Assembly: GCA_026260175.1 (NCBI GenBank)
Contig: JAKCWW010000964.1
Coordinates: forward strand, 15,226-79,225
Source of the DNA: Reticulitermes lucifugus
Taxonomy: Eukaryota > Arthropoda > Insecta > Blattodea > Rhinotermitidae
Direction: 5' to 3'
Length of the DNA stretch: 64,000 bases
Positions 1 to 12,119 of the stretch are shown in pieces. Within the stretch, counting starts at the first letter, position 1, and each line of letters opens with the position of its first letter. The notes below the pieces were generated by a model. The model did no database searches. It was given only the letters and a program-made list of their open reading frames with translations, and had not been told where the DNA came from. A program made the translations under genes and the position numbers.

Positions 1-62
1 GATCCTAGTAAGCGAGGGGCCGAAGACCCACGCCTTAGACCGCACGGCCACTGGGATCGGCA
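1..62 (-). repeat. SINE A, 5' head only (cut by window start)
   Basis: The minus strand reads as the tRNA-like head of SINE A: GCCGATCCCAGTGGCCGTGC followed by GGTCTAAGGCG. This matches the D-arm and A-box region of a leucine-type tRNA. The rest of the element would lie before base 1. The same head recurs at six other places in this window. Confidence 0.8.
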
Positions 63-1146
63 ACTTCAATATTTACGTAATGTAAATGGTTAAATACGAA
101 GAATAAGGCCTATTTTCTTCTGGAAAGTGACGCCGTGTCGTTTCGTGAAAAATTGCTTTCGTTTCGAAGAAACGCACTCTCTTCGTGTTCAGGGTACAAG
201 GACACAAGTCGACCCCGACTATGGAGGCACCAATTTGTTCAGACACGTAGAAAAATTTATGGCGACTACAAGGCGTCATATTCTACAAAACATATTATTT
301 TCAGTCCTCTGGTGTGAGAAACTCGAAGCTCAAGAATTAAATACAGTTTTATCTCACTTTCTGTTCTTCTTCCTCTCAAGTTTTTGCTAGCTACTTTACG
401 TCACTCTTGATTCTTGTACTTTTCATAGGCCTTCCTTGCCCTCTTCGGCCATGAGATCTGTATTGTACGGCTGGCACAGTTATACGGTAACAAAGTCCAA
501 GATTCAAATCAGTGAAACTGCTATTTGACGGCAATTTACAAGCTACATGATACTATACGTAAGTAGAAATTAAGATTGTATAGGCCTATAAGTTGTGTAT
601 ACAGTCGGCTGTATGTCACTGTATAATTGGATGTAAGGTGACGTTTCTGCAGTGCTTAATTAAGAACCATGCCATAAAACGTATCGGAGAGTGGAGGTAG
701 GCCTATACATCCCAGCATTCCTGGCCTAATCGTTATATGGTGGTGAGTTATTAGCTTGAAGTGACGGCAGTTTTAACCCCAGAGGAATAGGACCTAGTAC
801 CTAATATATAGGAGGTTGGATGGAATCCACAGCCTATATGGACGCTGTGGAAACGAGACAAAACTCTTGCCCTTGCTGGGAGTCGAAATGTGATTCCTCG
901 GTTATCCAAACAATAGCTAGCCACTATGCCTTCTCAGCTACTCCGGTTATATATACGAAGATGACAAGAATTATCATCAACGCATATGGGAGTGAACATG
1001 TTGCAGGTTTGTTCTGTTACATTCTACAAAATAACTAACCAGATTTCCATATCTACTAAAGTATTTTTGCGCTAAAGTTTTCATAATAATTAAATTCTGC
1101 TAATACTGTCGCTTCTACCTTAAATGTTCGAATACAACGCCAGGCA
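63..1146. other. No gene recognised
   Basis: Only short open frames occur (the longest is 87 codons at 127-390, overlapping another frame), with no recognisable domain. TAGGCCTA-type octamers occur near 577 and 699. Confidence 0.5.
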
Positions 1147-1147
1147 T

Positions 1148-1178
1148 TATTATTATTATTATTATTATCATTATTTAT
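1148..1178. repeat. (ATT)n microsatellite
   Basis: About ten ATT units, broken by one ATC near the end. Confidence 0.9.
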
Positions 1179-1179
1179 C

Positions 1180-1660
1180 ACCTTTGTCCAGGATATTCAC
1201 AATTATGTAACCCAGAACAAACCATGTCTCTAGGGTACAAGCCTGATGTCATTTCCTATGTTGAATGTTCTGTACTTTTACATTAGTACTTTCCGCAGTA
1301 TGTGTGCAGTGCCCAATATGACTGTTTTCTGTAGTTACTTGATGTCGTGCTTGTCCGGTATATTGTTCAGGTATTTTCTGAATGATTTTGAGACGGTTCT
1401 AGTTGCCCCTGTGATTACTGGTATCACTTTTGCATTATTAGTGTTATTATAAAATACGATTTTAGGGTACCTTCCGTTGGCATTACCTACATATCAAGTT
1501 TTTGAAAGACGGTCACTTTTTTCAGACACAATTAGTTAAGCACAAACGAACGTACACAAACGGATATGAAAGTATCCTATGTCTACTTTCCTTTGAAACG
1601 AAACTATATTTAATGTTAAAAATATAACTCTTAATCCTTTCTTTTTTTCATTACTAGATG
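1180..1660. other. No gene recognised
   Basis: A 68-codon hydrophobic frame at 1246-1452 has no recognised homology and is probably chance. Confidence 0.5.
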
Positions 1661-1674
1661 TAACGGCTGTGGAC

Positions 1675-2135
1675 ATGTGGTAACGCTACAGCATCGCCAA
1701 AGACGTGAGTCATTCTTCTGTCAGAAACATGTCTTGTTCACGTGACTTTCCATCAACCGTGAGGCATCGCTCATGATTCCTGCCGAAAGTAGGATCACGT
1801 GCTAGAAGATAGCCAAATCAGAGTAGTGGATCACGTTCGGTTAATTTACGCAATTCTCCTAATTAACAGCAACCGTTACAGCAGGAAAGACTCAATCTCC
1901 TGCTACAGAGGCGAATCATTCTGGACGCAGGTACGCCAGGTGTCCAATTCTTGACGAGGCACCAAACACACACAGTGTGCCCGTTAACTAATGAACGTCT
2001 CAGCGACATGCAACGCGGTGTGACCGAGTAACTGAAAGGGGGTTCATCGCAGCACTTCAAGCGCGCTTTCGAGGACCTGTGTCAACGATCTCAGTGTTGT
2101 GTGGATGTGGGGGGCGATTATATTGAAAGTTTGTA
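1675..2135 (+). pseudogene. Possible mariner-type transposase relic (C-terminal end)
   Basis: Around 2055-2132 one plus-strand frame gives a peptide ending in C-V-D-V-G-G-D-Y-I-E-S-L followed by stops. This resembles the cysteine-containing C-terminus (C-x-x-x-G-D-Y) of mariner-family transposases. An upstream frame near 1690 gives I-A-K-D-V-S-H-S-S-V, loosely like a helix-turn-helix. Stops interrupt the region between and no inverted repeats were identified. It could be coincidental. A family-level match of the whole 460 bases would settle it. Confidence 0.3.
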
Positions 2136-2139
2136 ATAA

Positions 2140-4965
2140 AAACTTCTAAATATATTCATTCGTTTTTCGTAATGAATGCAGTCTCATTATTTAACTGGCA
2201 CGCTGTGTACGGAATTACAGCTGTTCATAAAGCTTCCTCTAGCGATCAACGTTGGGCCACAAGGCAGTGTTACGGAGGCGGGCTCTGTCCTCGTCATCAG
2301 GGCCGTTGCCTACTTCTGATATGAATTTTGGCTTACTTAACGCTTTCTTGCGAGATCTGACGTTCTCAAAAATTTGTTGCCCAAGATTCACGCCGTGGGG
2401 CTTGTTACATCATGTTGACTAGTGAACAGTTATCGACGTTTCGAAGTATCGTTGCTACTGTAGAGACGACTGTAACTACGTGCCAGGTAACACGGCCTAA
2501 CATTTTCTTATCTTGACACATTTTTAATTTTCTGCTTCATTATATCCAGTATTCTCCATCACCATTATTACTACCACCACCGCGAACGTAAGAGCCACAG
2601 TTATCACTGCTACAAACTGCTTTACACATAACATTCTTTTGTTATACTCTGTTACTTCCAGCTACGTTTCCATCCCAAAATGCCATATTAAATGATATTT
2701 CCATATAGACGTGCATTTACAAAGCCCATTCTGACTGATTATTTTTGTGATTTTCTTCAGTCCCGCCAAGCGAATGCCGAATTAGTACTCCGAACAGGCC
2801 ACGATCACTTCCTTATAAATCTTCTCTAATTAATAATTTATCAGTCATCCTACCGTTCGACACTGTGCAGTTTGAGACAATCGCAGTGTCGTAGGGTAAC
2901 CCCCAAAAGGAATTTGATGAGGTATCTTTAAAAGAAATCGTTAAATGGATATACGTGGTATAACTGTAACATGCAGCACATACCGTGATGTGAAGGGAAG
3001 GGACTGCAGAAATATGGAAGTCTGTTAAGGCGGGGAGAGGGTGAAGAAGGACGAGGTCAAAAAGGCAGTCACCTGGCTTTCACAGCAGCAGGCAAAGTAC
3101 ACCAACTGCGCCCCAACAAGGCATGCCTTGCAAGATGGCGCGGTAGAGGAGTAATTGTAGGGGCGGAGTGGATTGGTACAGCGGGGCGTGGGTATGACCT
3201 CTGCTGCAGGCCGTACCTCCGCACAGCCACACGATTTGGCCATAGCTGCTAATCAGAGCAGTTCCACTGCCAACCTGCGTGCACGACTTCCTCCACAATC
3301 CAATCAAATGCTTAAAACCAGAAACCTGGAACTTCTCTGATATTATTAATAACCTCAGAACCCAATTAAAAACGATCGACTACTTCGATACGTCAACTGT
3401 TACAACCGACATTGCATTTTTATTTGATATACTTTTACGTCTCCCCTTGTAAAGCGTGGCTTGTGACAAGTCGTTAAGGCTAGACATCTGGGTGCTATTT
3501 CTTTGCTTCCAGACTTTTATGGTAAAGTGATCATATGAAACTTAGAATAGAATGTCGGCGAATACAGTAGGTTAAAGAGATTTATTGAAAGGCCGAATAG
3601 CGGTCGACTGTTAACAGAATGATTTGTGTCATGCAGTTAAGGTCTGGAATTTGGTTAGCGTTGAAGGAACTTAGCGTCATGATTCAAAGTATTATGAAAT
3701 CAGTATAGATGCCCTTATTTGATTCCAAAAAGTACTCTGTAGAACACGAGTCATAAGCTTTAACCGTTCTCAGCAGAGTGGTTACTTTAACATCAAGAAA
3801 GGCTTTGCATTTTGCGCACGGTTCCTGATGATTCTCAGAATACACCGCAATTATTTTCTGAAACAGCTCTAACAGCTTGTTCTGTGTAATGAAGATGCAG
3901 TAGGCTATGTTTTATGTTCAGTAGAAAGTGCATTTTCAAAATATTGTTTAGATAAAATTCATGCTTCTAAAGTCTGAGCGTTTTAAACATTATTCAGAAA
4001 ATCCTTAAGAATTCATCAGCTTTATTTGCTCTTGTTTCCTTTAGTAACAAATGTACAGATTTCTGCGTGCTGTTGACCATTTGATATACCTTGATGGATG
4101 GGGATGGAGAAACAATGCACTGAAGGCTCTACTTGCACAGAACAGCACAGAGAGACACAGACATATATTGAATCTTCTCTTTCATCGCTTTAGACTTCCA
4201 AGACCATGGGCAACGTAGACAGCATTACCATTGTGTTTCGTATGTATAGTGCAATTATTTTTATAAAGTTCCTGGCGTTATGTCAGAAGGTCTGGGCTGA
4301 CATGACGACAGTACAGAAGTTGTGTGAGCGTAGATCAGTGTCCTACAATTAGAGAGTAGAGTGTGCTAGCATAGGTTGCCGCTTCTTATACTCATACGTA
4401 GCACCTATATTAACGTGAATGATGCAGAGGGGCCTAACTTCATGTTACTCTTCTATGCATCTGAAGAGCTGTTGTCTCTCGCACTGCCGCTGCAATGAGA
4501 ACCACTCTTGCTCATTTTGTAACGTGAAACCTGCATTTGTCTGTGCACTTGGTGAGACTCGCAATGAATGTCGCCATTTAAACTGACAGGGAGTTTGTGG
4601 AAGTAATCCACCCACACTAATTGCAGATATTTAGTGTTAGAATGAAGTGTGTGAGATGTAGTAAAAATGGTGAAAAGGGACAGACGACATAGCCAGGACC
4701 TATTTTATATTACTGGAATCTGCAATCAAAAATAGTCTCAAACAGGGCAGCAGCTTCCAGTCCTGCATTCAAACTGCGTGCTTGCCAACGAAGTTTAGAA
4801 GAAAGGTTTGTAAAGAAATAATGTAATTGGTTGTGGCATGACGGCTGTTTTATATTTGACAATTTCTCGGCATAGGGACATAACATGAACAGCAGCAAAT
4901 GTCGCCAGTTTTAAAAGGAGTTTATATAAATGCGTCTACATTTCTCTTTGTTTTTACCAAAATAT
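2140..4965. other. No gene recognised
   Basis: About 2.8 kb of non-repetitive-looking sequence. Two overlapping minus-strand frames (3025-3243 and 3080-3307, 72 and 75 codons) contain no motif I recognise. The longest clean frame elsewhere is 62 codons. Confidence 0.45.
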
Positions 4966-4967
4966 GG

Positions 4968-5150
4968 CTTACAGCTCAAACGGTATAGTGACTAGGCTAC
5001 GGGCTGGACCACACAGCAGTCGATTTCCGACAAGGACAGCCCGACGGTGGGGCCCATCTAACCTCTTCTGCAATGAACAGTCGAGGCCCTTTCCTCGGTA
5101 TTAGAGCGGCCAGAGTGCGAACCTGACCATTAACTTCCATCTAGTCGCAA
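4968..5150 (+). repeat. SINE B, old copy
   Basis: The head ACGGTATAGTGACTAGGCTA and the following GGGCTGGACCACAC match the 5' heads of the SINE B copies ending near 20846 and 23226 on the other strand. The body is about as diverged as those copies. It is one of only two SINE B copies here whose sense strand is plus. Confidence 0.6.
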
Positions 5151-5363
5151 AGTTAAGAAATGGTGGGGCTTTAGTTGCAATTAAACTATTCAACAAATTT
5201 CCTCTTTTAATGCGAACAGACGGTTCACCACCGTAAAACTGTTAAATAAAAACAAATTCCAGTAAATTAATGCTTATCACTGCACTCTCCACCAAAGTAC
5301 ACTCATACAACCGGAACGTTACATAAGAAGAATTAAAAAAAAAGAGGCAAATTCTGTGTAGCT

Positions 5364-5876
5364 TACCTATTCTCGTGCTGTAACAAATCCAGCATTCTTG
5401 ACGTTTTCAGTTACAACGGGTAACAAAGTAATTGCACTGGAATTTTGTGCTGTAGGCCTAAGTCCAAACAAGTCCGCTGTAGATCTACTTGACTTTTGTG
5501 TTACAACAAATAAAATACACTTGGTTTATGTACTATAAGCCTGAACAGAGTCACAGTATCTGGGTTCCATGGTACAAAGCAGAGGCGTACGTGGTTTTTA
5601 TGCTATTAAGCCTAAAATTCACTATTCCTAGGTTCTGTCTTACAGGGAACACACTCTACTTGGCTTCTGTAATATAAACCCTCAGAAGTCAACTGTACGT
5701 AGGTCCTATGGCGCAAAGGCAAATTGTACCTGACGTTTGTGCTACGAACATTAACAAACTCTGTGGTACAAAGAAGTCAACGTACCTGGTTTCCTGCAAT
5801 ATCCCTAAAAAAATCCACTGCACCTACCTGATTTCTCTGTGCAAAATATTCAGTACACTTGGTGTTCGTGCTAAAA
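5364..5876 (+). repeat. Cryptic degenerate tandem array, ~70-bp period made of ~31- and ~39-bp halves
   Basis: A 22-base core resembling TACCTGGTTTCTGTGCTA plus CAAA recurs at 5364, 5395, 5434, 5486, 5516, 5557, 5588, 5625, 5657, 5696, 5727, 5783, 5825 and 5854. A weaker copy lies near 5757. Spacings alternate between about 31 and about 39 bases, so the true unit is probably about 70 bp with two half-units. Copies are diverged to about 60-75 percent, so the array is old. Faint copies may continue to about 6040. The 93-codon frame at 5708-5989 runs through the array and is probably not a gene. Confidence 0.6.
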
Positions 5877-6414
5877 AAAAATCCAACTCCGAATGCCGCA
5901 AGTTAAATATGCGCCACAAAGAAAATGAATTTATGTGTTACGTGCCCTGTGTTTTCTTATTAGATAACAAACAATATACCATTGTGTAACGTTTCCTGCG
6001 CTGTTGGAGTCCACGACCTGTACTACAATCTCGAGTGCAGTGGAGAAACCTACTCTCACACAGTTTAAACACTACTGCCCATCGGCATTAAGCTGCAATT
6101 AGTTTACCCTCTATTCTCAATCACATGGTCTTAATTGACATTTACTAAGCGTCTGGGAGAGATTTTACTGAGAAATATATCAGAATATAGCAAAAAAGAA
6201 TTTAACTGTTACATAACATTTTCTAAATTTGGCGCACCCAGATCAATTTTGATTAAATAATTCCATGTTGTAGAATTCTTTTTCGAGAAGCTGATAGTCG
6301 CTTACCTCAAGTTCTCTATAAAACATACGTCGGAAAGCCAATAAAATTGTGGTGATTTTAGTTTATTCCAAAAGAGATACTGACAGCACTGAAAAAAAAA
6401 CAGGTGAATATAAC

Positions 6415-6895
6415 GGATCGACCATAAGTGACGTCACACTCCAAGGGGGGAGGGGGGTTGAGACTTTTGTGACGATATGTGATGGAGAGGGGGGGGTTCG
6501 AAATATCGTGACGTCACAAAATTCTTAATATAACCAGTACTATTCTGTGCAGAGCTAGACCTCGCATACTGCTGTTAGGCAACTCTCCGGCTGTTGATGA
6601 ATGGGTAGAAGCCGGCCTGTCGTAAACGTTTCCAATAGGCATAAATTGTGCACATTTTTTATGATGTTTTGCATTAGTAAAATATTACGGACTGGTAAGT
6701 GTTTTGGCTTTAACTAAGAGTGGAAACTATTTTATAGCCAGTTCATTTCCTTGTGGCTTTGGGGGGGTGGGGGGTGGTAATGAGTTTGTGACGTCATTTT
6801 GGAAGGGGGTTAGACTTTTGCAACAAAATGTGTTAAGTGCGGTGGGNNNGGTAAATTTTACCCCAAAATCATGTGACATCATTTATGGACGACCC
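6415..6895. mobile_element. MITE with 24-bp inverted ends, TGACGTCA sites and G-runs
   Basis: The left end (6415-6438) and the reverse complement of the right end (6872-6895) match at 20 of 24 positions and include ACGACC/CGTCC, CCATAA and the GACGTCACA region. Inside, a module of a long G-run, TTAGACTTTTG or similar and GTGACGTCA recurs about three times (6443-6522 and 6755-6840). Three unknown bases lie at 6847-6849. No transposase is present, so it would be non-autonomous. The exact outer boundaries and target duplication are uncertain. The 73-codon frame at 6704-6925 is inside the element. Confidence 0.6.
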
Positions 6896-6904
6896 CTAGG
6901 CAAT

Positions 6905-8610
6905 AAGAAACCTTCCATGTTCTAACCTAATCTCTAGAGTTTTATAGTTGTAGGAGTGCAGGTAAACCCGGTCTCTTGGTGCTGCACCCCAAATTGACGT
7001 ATTTCTCCAGCCCCTGACAAAATGTTACTACAAAGAAATGGCAGAATGATAAGTGGCAAGAATAGACAGGTGTTCTCGGAGACAAACTTGCCCCATGTCG
7101 AGTTTTTCTACCACAAATCTCATGCAGAATATCCTGAGACTGAACCCGGACCTCCGGATTGAGAAACTTGGAACTATCCTCATAGGCTTCGGTACGTAGG
7201 TTTCATTGTATAATTCACCCACCGTAATACAATCAGCATGTCAGCTGCCATGAAGCATGTCAATAAGACAGAAAGGAGCCTGCGGGACAGGAAGAACTAG
7301 AGGGACAAAGATAATTATCTATTATTTTAAAACAATAAATTTCAGGAATTTTTTTTAGCCTGGCTTGTGAATGGCACAGCAAATGGAAGCATTTTCCTGT
7401 ACAAAACAAAATAACCAACAAAATAACATTCTCTTTTTCAAGATTTGAAGCAGAAGACTGCAGCATGTGAAATATGAAGGTTTTTAGACCTCATGTAGCA
7501 GATACTGTCAATACAAATGCTAACATCACAGAATAGAAAGGATACCGGTTTGTCGTGCAAGGCAGTCAAGCAAAGAGATCGCTGCTCTTCGTTTCAGCGA
7601 AACGCCGTCATTAATAATAATACCAATCTACGACACGTAGCCTCAACATGTTACAAAACCGAGGCCGTAATAATATCGCAAAGGTAGTAGTAGCCTGCTC
7701 TAATGCTACCTTTTTATTCTTCATTCCACGCCGTTGCTTAACAAGCACGATCATCTGGTTCATATCGCCTCCTGCCTTCTCGCAATTCATAATTTACGAT
7801 AGACATGTACGAGCTCATAAAACATTCTATAACTTCATACAGACAGGAGCAGTGGCAGCGGCGGTAGACACATTCAGTAGAGACGAGCCGCTGATATTCC
7901 GCAGGTGAGTTTATACGGTGCCCAGCCATGGGAGCTTCGCAAAAAAAGAAGCCGTTGTCTATACATTTCATCACACCCGTGGAATGCTGGGAAGATATGT
8001 TACGGTAATATGTGTTAATGTGGGAATGTGAACTTCATATTACTGAACAAGTTGGCCCAAACTGTAAAGCTTCAGACACGTATCCGGCAGGTGTCCTGAT
8101 CCATTCCCGCCTGGGACGTCATTTAACCTGACTGAGGTTATTCGTAATGTGTCTCAGTCCCTCCACTGAAATTCATTTAAACATTCCATAGTCTGTCTTA
8201 CGACAGGCCCACAGCCTCTTCCAAAGCGAGTTCTCCACGGAGTGCGATCTAGTGCTTTCTCTTTCAATTTCCAGTATCCTCTCATTTACTTAACGTCATC
8301 CAGTAGCTGCTTACGTATTTTTATCGTCTTCGCGTCACTTCTATCCTTCCTTCTATCTATCCTTCAATAACGTGTTTTGGACGGCAGTTTCTACGCAAGA
8401 TGTGACCAAACTAGCTAGCCTTCCTTCTGTTTACTGTACGCAGGTTATTCCTTGCCTTCTTGGCTCCATGTAATACTTCATTTTCCAGCGAAATTATGAG
8501 ATATTAACTGTAATTAGAGCAGCACCATTTCGCACAACACCCTTTTCAATTCCTTGTTCACCACCATCAAATCAATCGTTGGGAGGCCTGAATTACTGAG
8601 AGCATCGTTA
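6905..8610. other. No gene recognised
   Basis: Overlapping frames of 86 codons (plus, 7648-7908) and 78 codons (minus, 7738-7974) are opposite readings of the same bases and show no known domain. Confidence 0.45.
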
Positions 8611-8616
8611 AATAAA

Positions 8617-8757
8617 CTGCTACTAATAATACTACTACTACCAATACCATTACTGCTGTTGCTACTAATATCAATTACTGCTACTACTACCACAACCAGT
8701 ACTACAATTACTGTTACTACTGCTGCTAACACCACCATCACTGCTACTACTACTACG
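8617..8757. repeat. Imperfect (ACT)n trinucleotide tract
   Basis: About 140 bases of ACT, GCT, AAT, ACC and related triplets. It makes the local frames read as poly-Leu/Ile and poly-Thr on plus and poly-Val on minus. These are low-complexity artefacts. Confidence 0.9.
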
Positions 8758-8799
8758 CTTCTCTTACTTGGATATAGAAAAATACGGTATTGACTTTGT

Positions 8800-9395
8800 T
8801 ACATGTACAGCTCTATTCGACAAAGTATTAATCAAAAGATAAATTTATGAGTGTGCAAATGAGGTAAAGTTCCAGCATAATTAAAGCGACCATTATTCTT
8901 TGGCGTTTTCGGGGACGGCGACATAATTGAAATAACTATTAACTGATACACACGTTAAAGTCATACTTTCTTATATCTTACATACCATCTTTAATATTTA
9001 CTGCTCAATGCGCAGGACTTTTGCCATCTCCTTTTCCGGAAAGTCTTTAACAAGATCCATGAATGTCTCCATGCTAAAGAATATTATAAGGAAGGGGAAC
9101 AAAATCGGAAAAATAAGAAAAGAGGAGAAAATCGGGGACAAAGTTAGTCCGGGACGTAAGTCTTATTTCGGAAACTCTCTCCGAAAATTCGGTAAGAATG
9201 GCCACCTTAACCATAATACTATGAAAGACGTTATTTGAGGATTTAGTGTACTGGTTGAGATAAGGGTGCTGCACTGAGATCAGCTTTATTTGTAACAAAG
9301 AAAACATTTTGCGTAGTCTACATGAAAATGGCTTTCAGTCAACAACCTTTCAAGCAAAACGCTTTAACCGATGACTTAAGTTAGTAGGTTATATT
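8800..9395. other. No gene recognised
   Basis: Frames of 76 and 77 codons overlap antisense at 9008-9307. One is lysine-rich simply from A-rich sequence. Nothing else was identified. Confidence 0.45.
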
Positions 9396-9409
9396 GGTTA
9401 ATTATCTGA

Positions 9410-9602
9410 AGCCAGAAAAAAACAATGAAAACCCACTTTGCCGTCCAGTGTTTCCCGATGTCCGAAACAGCATTGCTTTGTTCGAAGGTTCCCAGGCATC
9501 GACCGCTTGTCCTTCTGATAATAATAGTATTAAGATGAAAATAAGTTGGAGCATTGGAGGAAAGATACTGACAGAGGAAAATTGAAGTATTCGGTGATTC
9601 AA
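9410..9602 (-). repeat. SINE C-related fragment
   Basis: The stretch 9545-9597 on plus, with ACTGACAGAGGAAAATTGA and GTATTCGG, matches the reverse complement of SINE C around 25575-25615. The repeat is therefore on minus. No tRNA-like head is present. The overlapping frames of 63, 66 and 120 codons here are repeat-derived. Confidence 0.55.
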
Positions 9603-9609
9603 CTAAATA

Positions 9610-10450
9610 AATATAAAAATTCAATTTGTATCTCTCAGAAAACCCAACGTGTCCCCACTCTAGACCATGCGGTGCAGACTGCTTACGTAAAAAGCCACTG
9701 TTTATTGTAAGAATCAAACGAAAAAAACATAAGTACACTGTCAGTAAAACTCGGCGTTCTTGAATATTAAACTTGGTGGCTCGTATCGTAACAACTGTGC
9801 TTTAAAGGTTTAATATCAGGAATGTGATTACGATAACAGGACGATGAATCCCGTAGCCGCACGACCGGTTAATAAAAGTACATATACTTACATTTATTAA
9901 CCTATAAAAATTAGATTGTCATTTATTGAAGCATTTAGTTTCGCTGCAACACTGTACGTCGCAGAACAAGAACACCTGGCAATTTAGAAAGTGGGCTCAG
10001 AGCACAGGTGCCCGCGTGTACTCTTGGATACCTCCGCCTCTATTAATCACCAGTTACAATTACGTCTACAAGGACCAAAAGCGGAGCACGACCCGTAATG
10101 AAGAATTCTTCTCCGCTCGTAATGAATATGCATCTCGGATATTTCACACACCAAATTCATATTGGAGTTGAGCAGTCGTAAGTACCATCAATAATTCGGT
10201 TTTATGCTTTCCTTGCAAAATGGAATAAGCATAGTAAAACATAAATTCCTGAATTATAAGGAAAAAAATTCAGTTATTTCATGGTGACAGAACCTCCTAT
10301 ATTGTACTTATAAAACAGCGTATTATTTTTGTTAATGAAATGTTAATTTCTTTGTTCCGTCCGCCCAGTACGAAGATAATTCTGGCAATGATTTGCCATA
10401 GAGATAAAGGGGCAAGGATAAACAGGAAAAGAGACAGATGTAGTCTTCGA
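9610..10450. other. No gene recognised
   Basis: AT-rich sequence with one 81-codon frame (9926-10171) lacking any recognised motif. Confidence 0.45.
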
Positions 10451-10454
10451 GGTG

Positions 10455-10840
10455 GCATTAGTTAGTTAGTTTCTTCCTGTCGCTCCTTCCGGAGCATAGG
10501 GCCTCCTTTCAGAGGTTTCTTGGTCTGGAAGTGTGCATTCTGTAGTGAGTGANNNNNNNNNNNNNNNNNNNNNNNNNNNNNNNNNNNNNNNNNNNNNNNN
10601 NNNNNNNNNNNNNNNNNNNNNNNNNNNNNNNNNNNNNNNNNNNNNNNNNNNNNNNNNNNNNNNNNNNNNNNNNNNNNNNNNNNNNNNNNNNNNNNNNNNN
10701 NNNNNNNNNNNNNNNNNNNNNNNNNNNNNNNNNNNNNNNNNCTCCGAAGGAAGTTGTGCTACGGATTTTTATCACCCTTAAAAATCCATCGACCTCGACC
10801 GGGACTGAATTCGAGGTGGCATTGCGTCCGTATAAATTTT
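10455..10840. other. Assembly gap (10553-10741) inside a probable dispersed repeat
   Basis: The flanks contain CTTCCTGTCGCTCCTTCCGG on the left and AAAAATCCATCGACCTCGAC on the right. Both read like pieces of a dispersed element, but 189 unknown bases hide the middle. Apparent frames of 82-97 codons across the gap consist almost entirely of unknown residues and mean nothing. Confidence 0.4.
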
Positions 10841-10844
10841 GACC

Positions 10845-11615
10845 CTAAGTGTAAATTGAAGGTAACAATTTATGCTTTATCTTCAAATCATAGATATGAC
10901 TGAGACTATATCGAAATGACAAATGATTTAACACTTACTGTCATCATTGTATTTCGTTGTTTTAAAAACTGGAGGGTTCAGGGACAGTATGTGTTTGGAA
11001 TTGTTTTTGTTTTAAAAATGACTAATTTCCTCCTATAACGTAGTGTTCCATAAAAATCGAGCAAGTATTCAACATTTTCCGTTCCCCATTGTCATTTTAT
11101 GCCTGATTTTAATTATTAAAAAGTAAATTAAATAACACTAAGCGGTAAAATAGGGGTGTAACATCTTATATATTTTATAATTGACCCCACTTCACGCACT
11201 TGACGTGTGGCGCAAGTACACCAGAGCGGCGAGTGTTCATGCCAGCAAGTGATTCGCAGTATTCCAAGCTGTTAACACCATCTCACTTGACACAATTTAG
11301 AAGTCCTCTATGGTGCCGCAGCTTCTAATGTGACTTTAATTAGGGCCAGCATCTCTGTTCCTCTGCGTCCAGTAGTACTGCTGGCAGAATCCAACAACTG
11401 TTGCGTTCTCAGCAGAGATTCTCCAAGGTCTCGCAACCCATAACACGGAACAGCTCTGTTCTATAATAACACATTTTACTTATATTCTGCACCTCGGTCC
11501 GATTAGCCTGACTATGGATTTTCTACGAATTGTGTCAATAGTTTCGTGATACCGTAATTACGTTTGGATATGATCCTTTGCTTGAGATATGCAAATTTGT
11601 ATCACAGGTGAAGGC
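10845..11615. other. No gene recognised
   Basis: No frame above 60 codons and no recognised repeat. Confidence 0.5.
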
Positions 11616-11617
11616 AA

Positions 11618-11871
11618 AGAGCTGATCCCGGTGGCCGTGGGGTCTAAGGCGTAGGCCTGCAGCCGGTCGATTTGTGGGATCGGCCGTTCAAATCCTGCTG
11701 AGGGCATAGATGTTCGTCTGTTGCGTTTGTTGTGTAGGACGAGATGATCACTCGTTCAGAGGAGTGCTACCGGGTGTGTTGTGTGTCTAATTATGTAAGA
11801 ACTACGAACCTCAAAAATGAGGCGGCCTAGGCCCGATTTGGGCTGTTGGGCCACAGAACAAAAGAAAGGGA
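11618..11871 (+). repeat. SINE A
   Basis: The tRNA-Leu-like head (GATCCCGGTGGCCGTGG, then GGTCTAAGGCG, then a TTCAAATCC B-box) is followed by the family body: GGGCATAGATGTTCGTCT, a GATGATCACTCGTTCAGAGG block and a GAGGCGGCCTAGGCCC block. The 3' end is A-rich. No clear target duplication survives. A SINE B in opposite orientation begins about 40 bases downstream. Confidence 0.85.
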
Positions 11872-11909
11872 AGTAATTGGTACTGCAGCCTAACATGATT
11901 CTTGGCCTG

Positions 11910-12115
11910 CTTATGGAAGTATAGCTTTAGCCTTCACTCTCAGCATTGGCTGGAAGTGAGTGGTGAACACCAGGCTTCGACCGCTTTACCGTCAGGGAAA
12001 CTGCCGACGGTACCCATTCTGTAGGAGGTTGGTTGGGCCCCAGAATGCGTCCAGACTTGGTGGAAAAAAAGACCTCCGCCTGACTGGGCTATCCGGGTAT
12101 TTATTATATGTTCTC
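11910..12115 (-). repeat. SINE B
   Basis: Read on plus, GGAAGTATAGCTTTAGCC through GACCGCTTTACC and GGTACCCATTCTGTAGGAGG matches the 33.1-33.4 kb copy in order. The sense strand is therefore minus, with its tail facing SINE A. The 62-codon frame at 11940-12128 is inside it. Confidence 0.7.
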
Positions 12116-12119
12116 GTGA

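Noticed and set aside
127-390. 87-codon plus frame near the left end
   Set aside because: Overlaps a second frame in another phase and an antisense frame, has no known motif, and length is within chance.
2288-2310. Hammerhead box complement (TCATCAGG) on minus
   Set aside because: CTGATGA is present on minus but no GAAA box or stem II follows.
5364-5876. CRISPR-like array (short repeats with spacers)
   Set aside because: Repeat copies are highly diverged, spacers vary in length, the context is a eukaryotic repeat landscape and no cas genes exist. A degenerate tandem array explains it.
8514-8793. Poly-Leu/Thr and poly-Val frames
   Set aside because: Low-complexity translation of an ACT-type trinucleotide tract.
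10509-10842. Frames of 82-97 codons over the first large gap
   Set aside because: They are made almost entirely of unknown residues.
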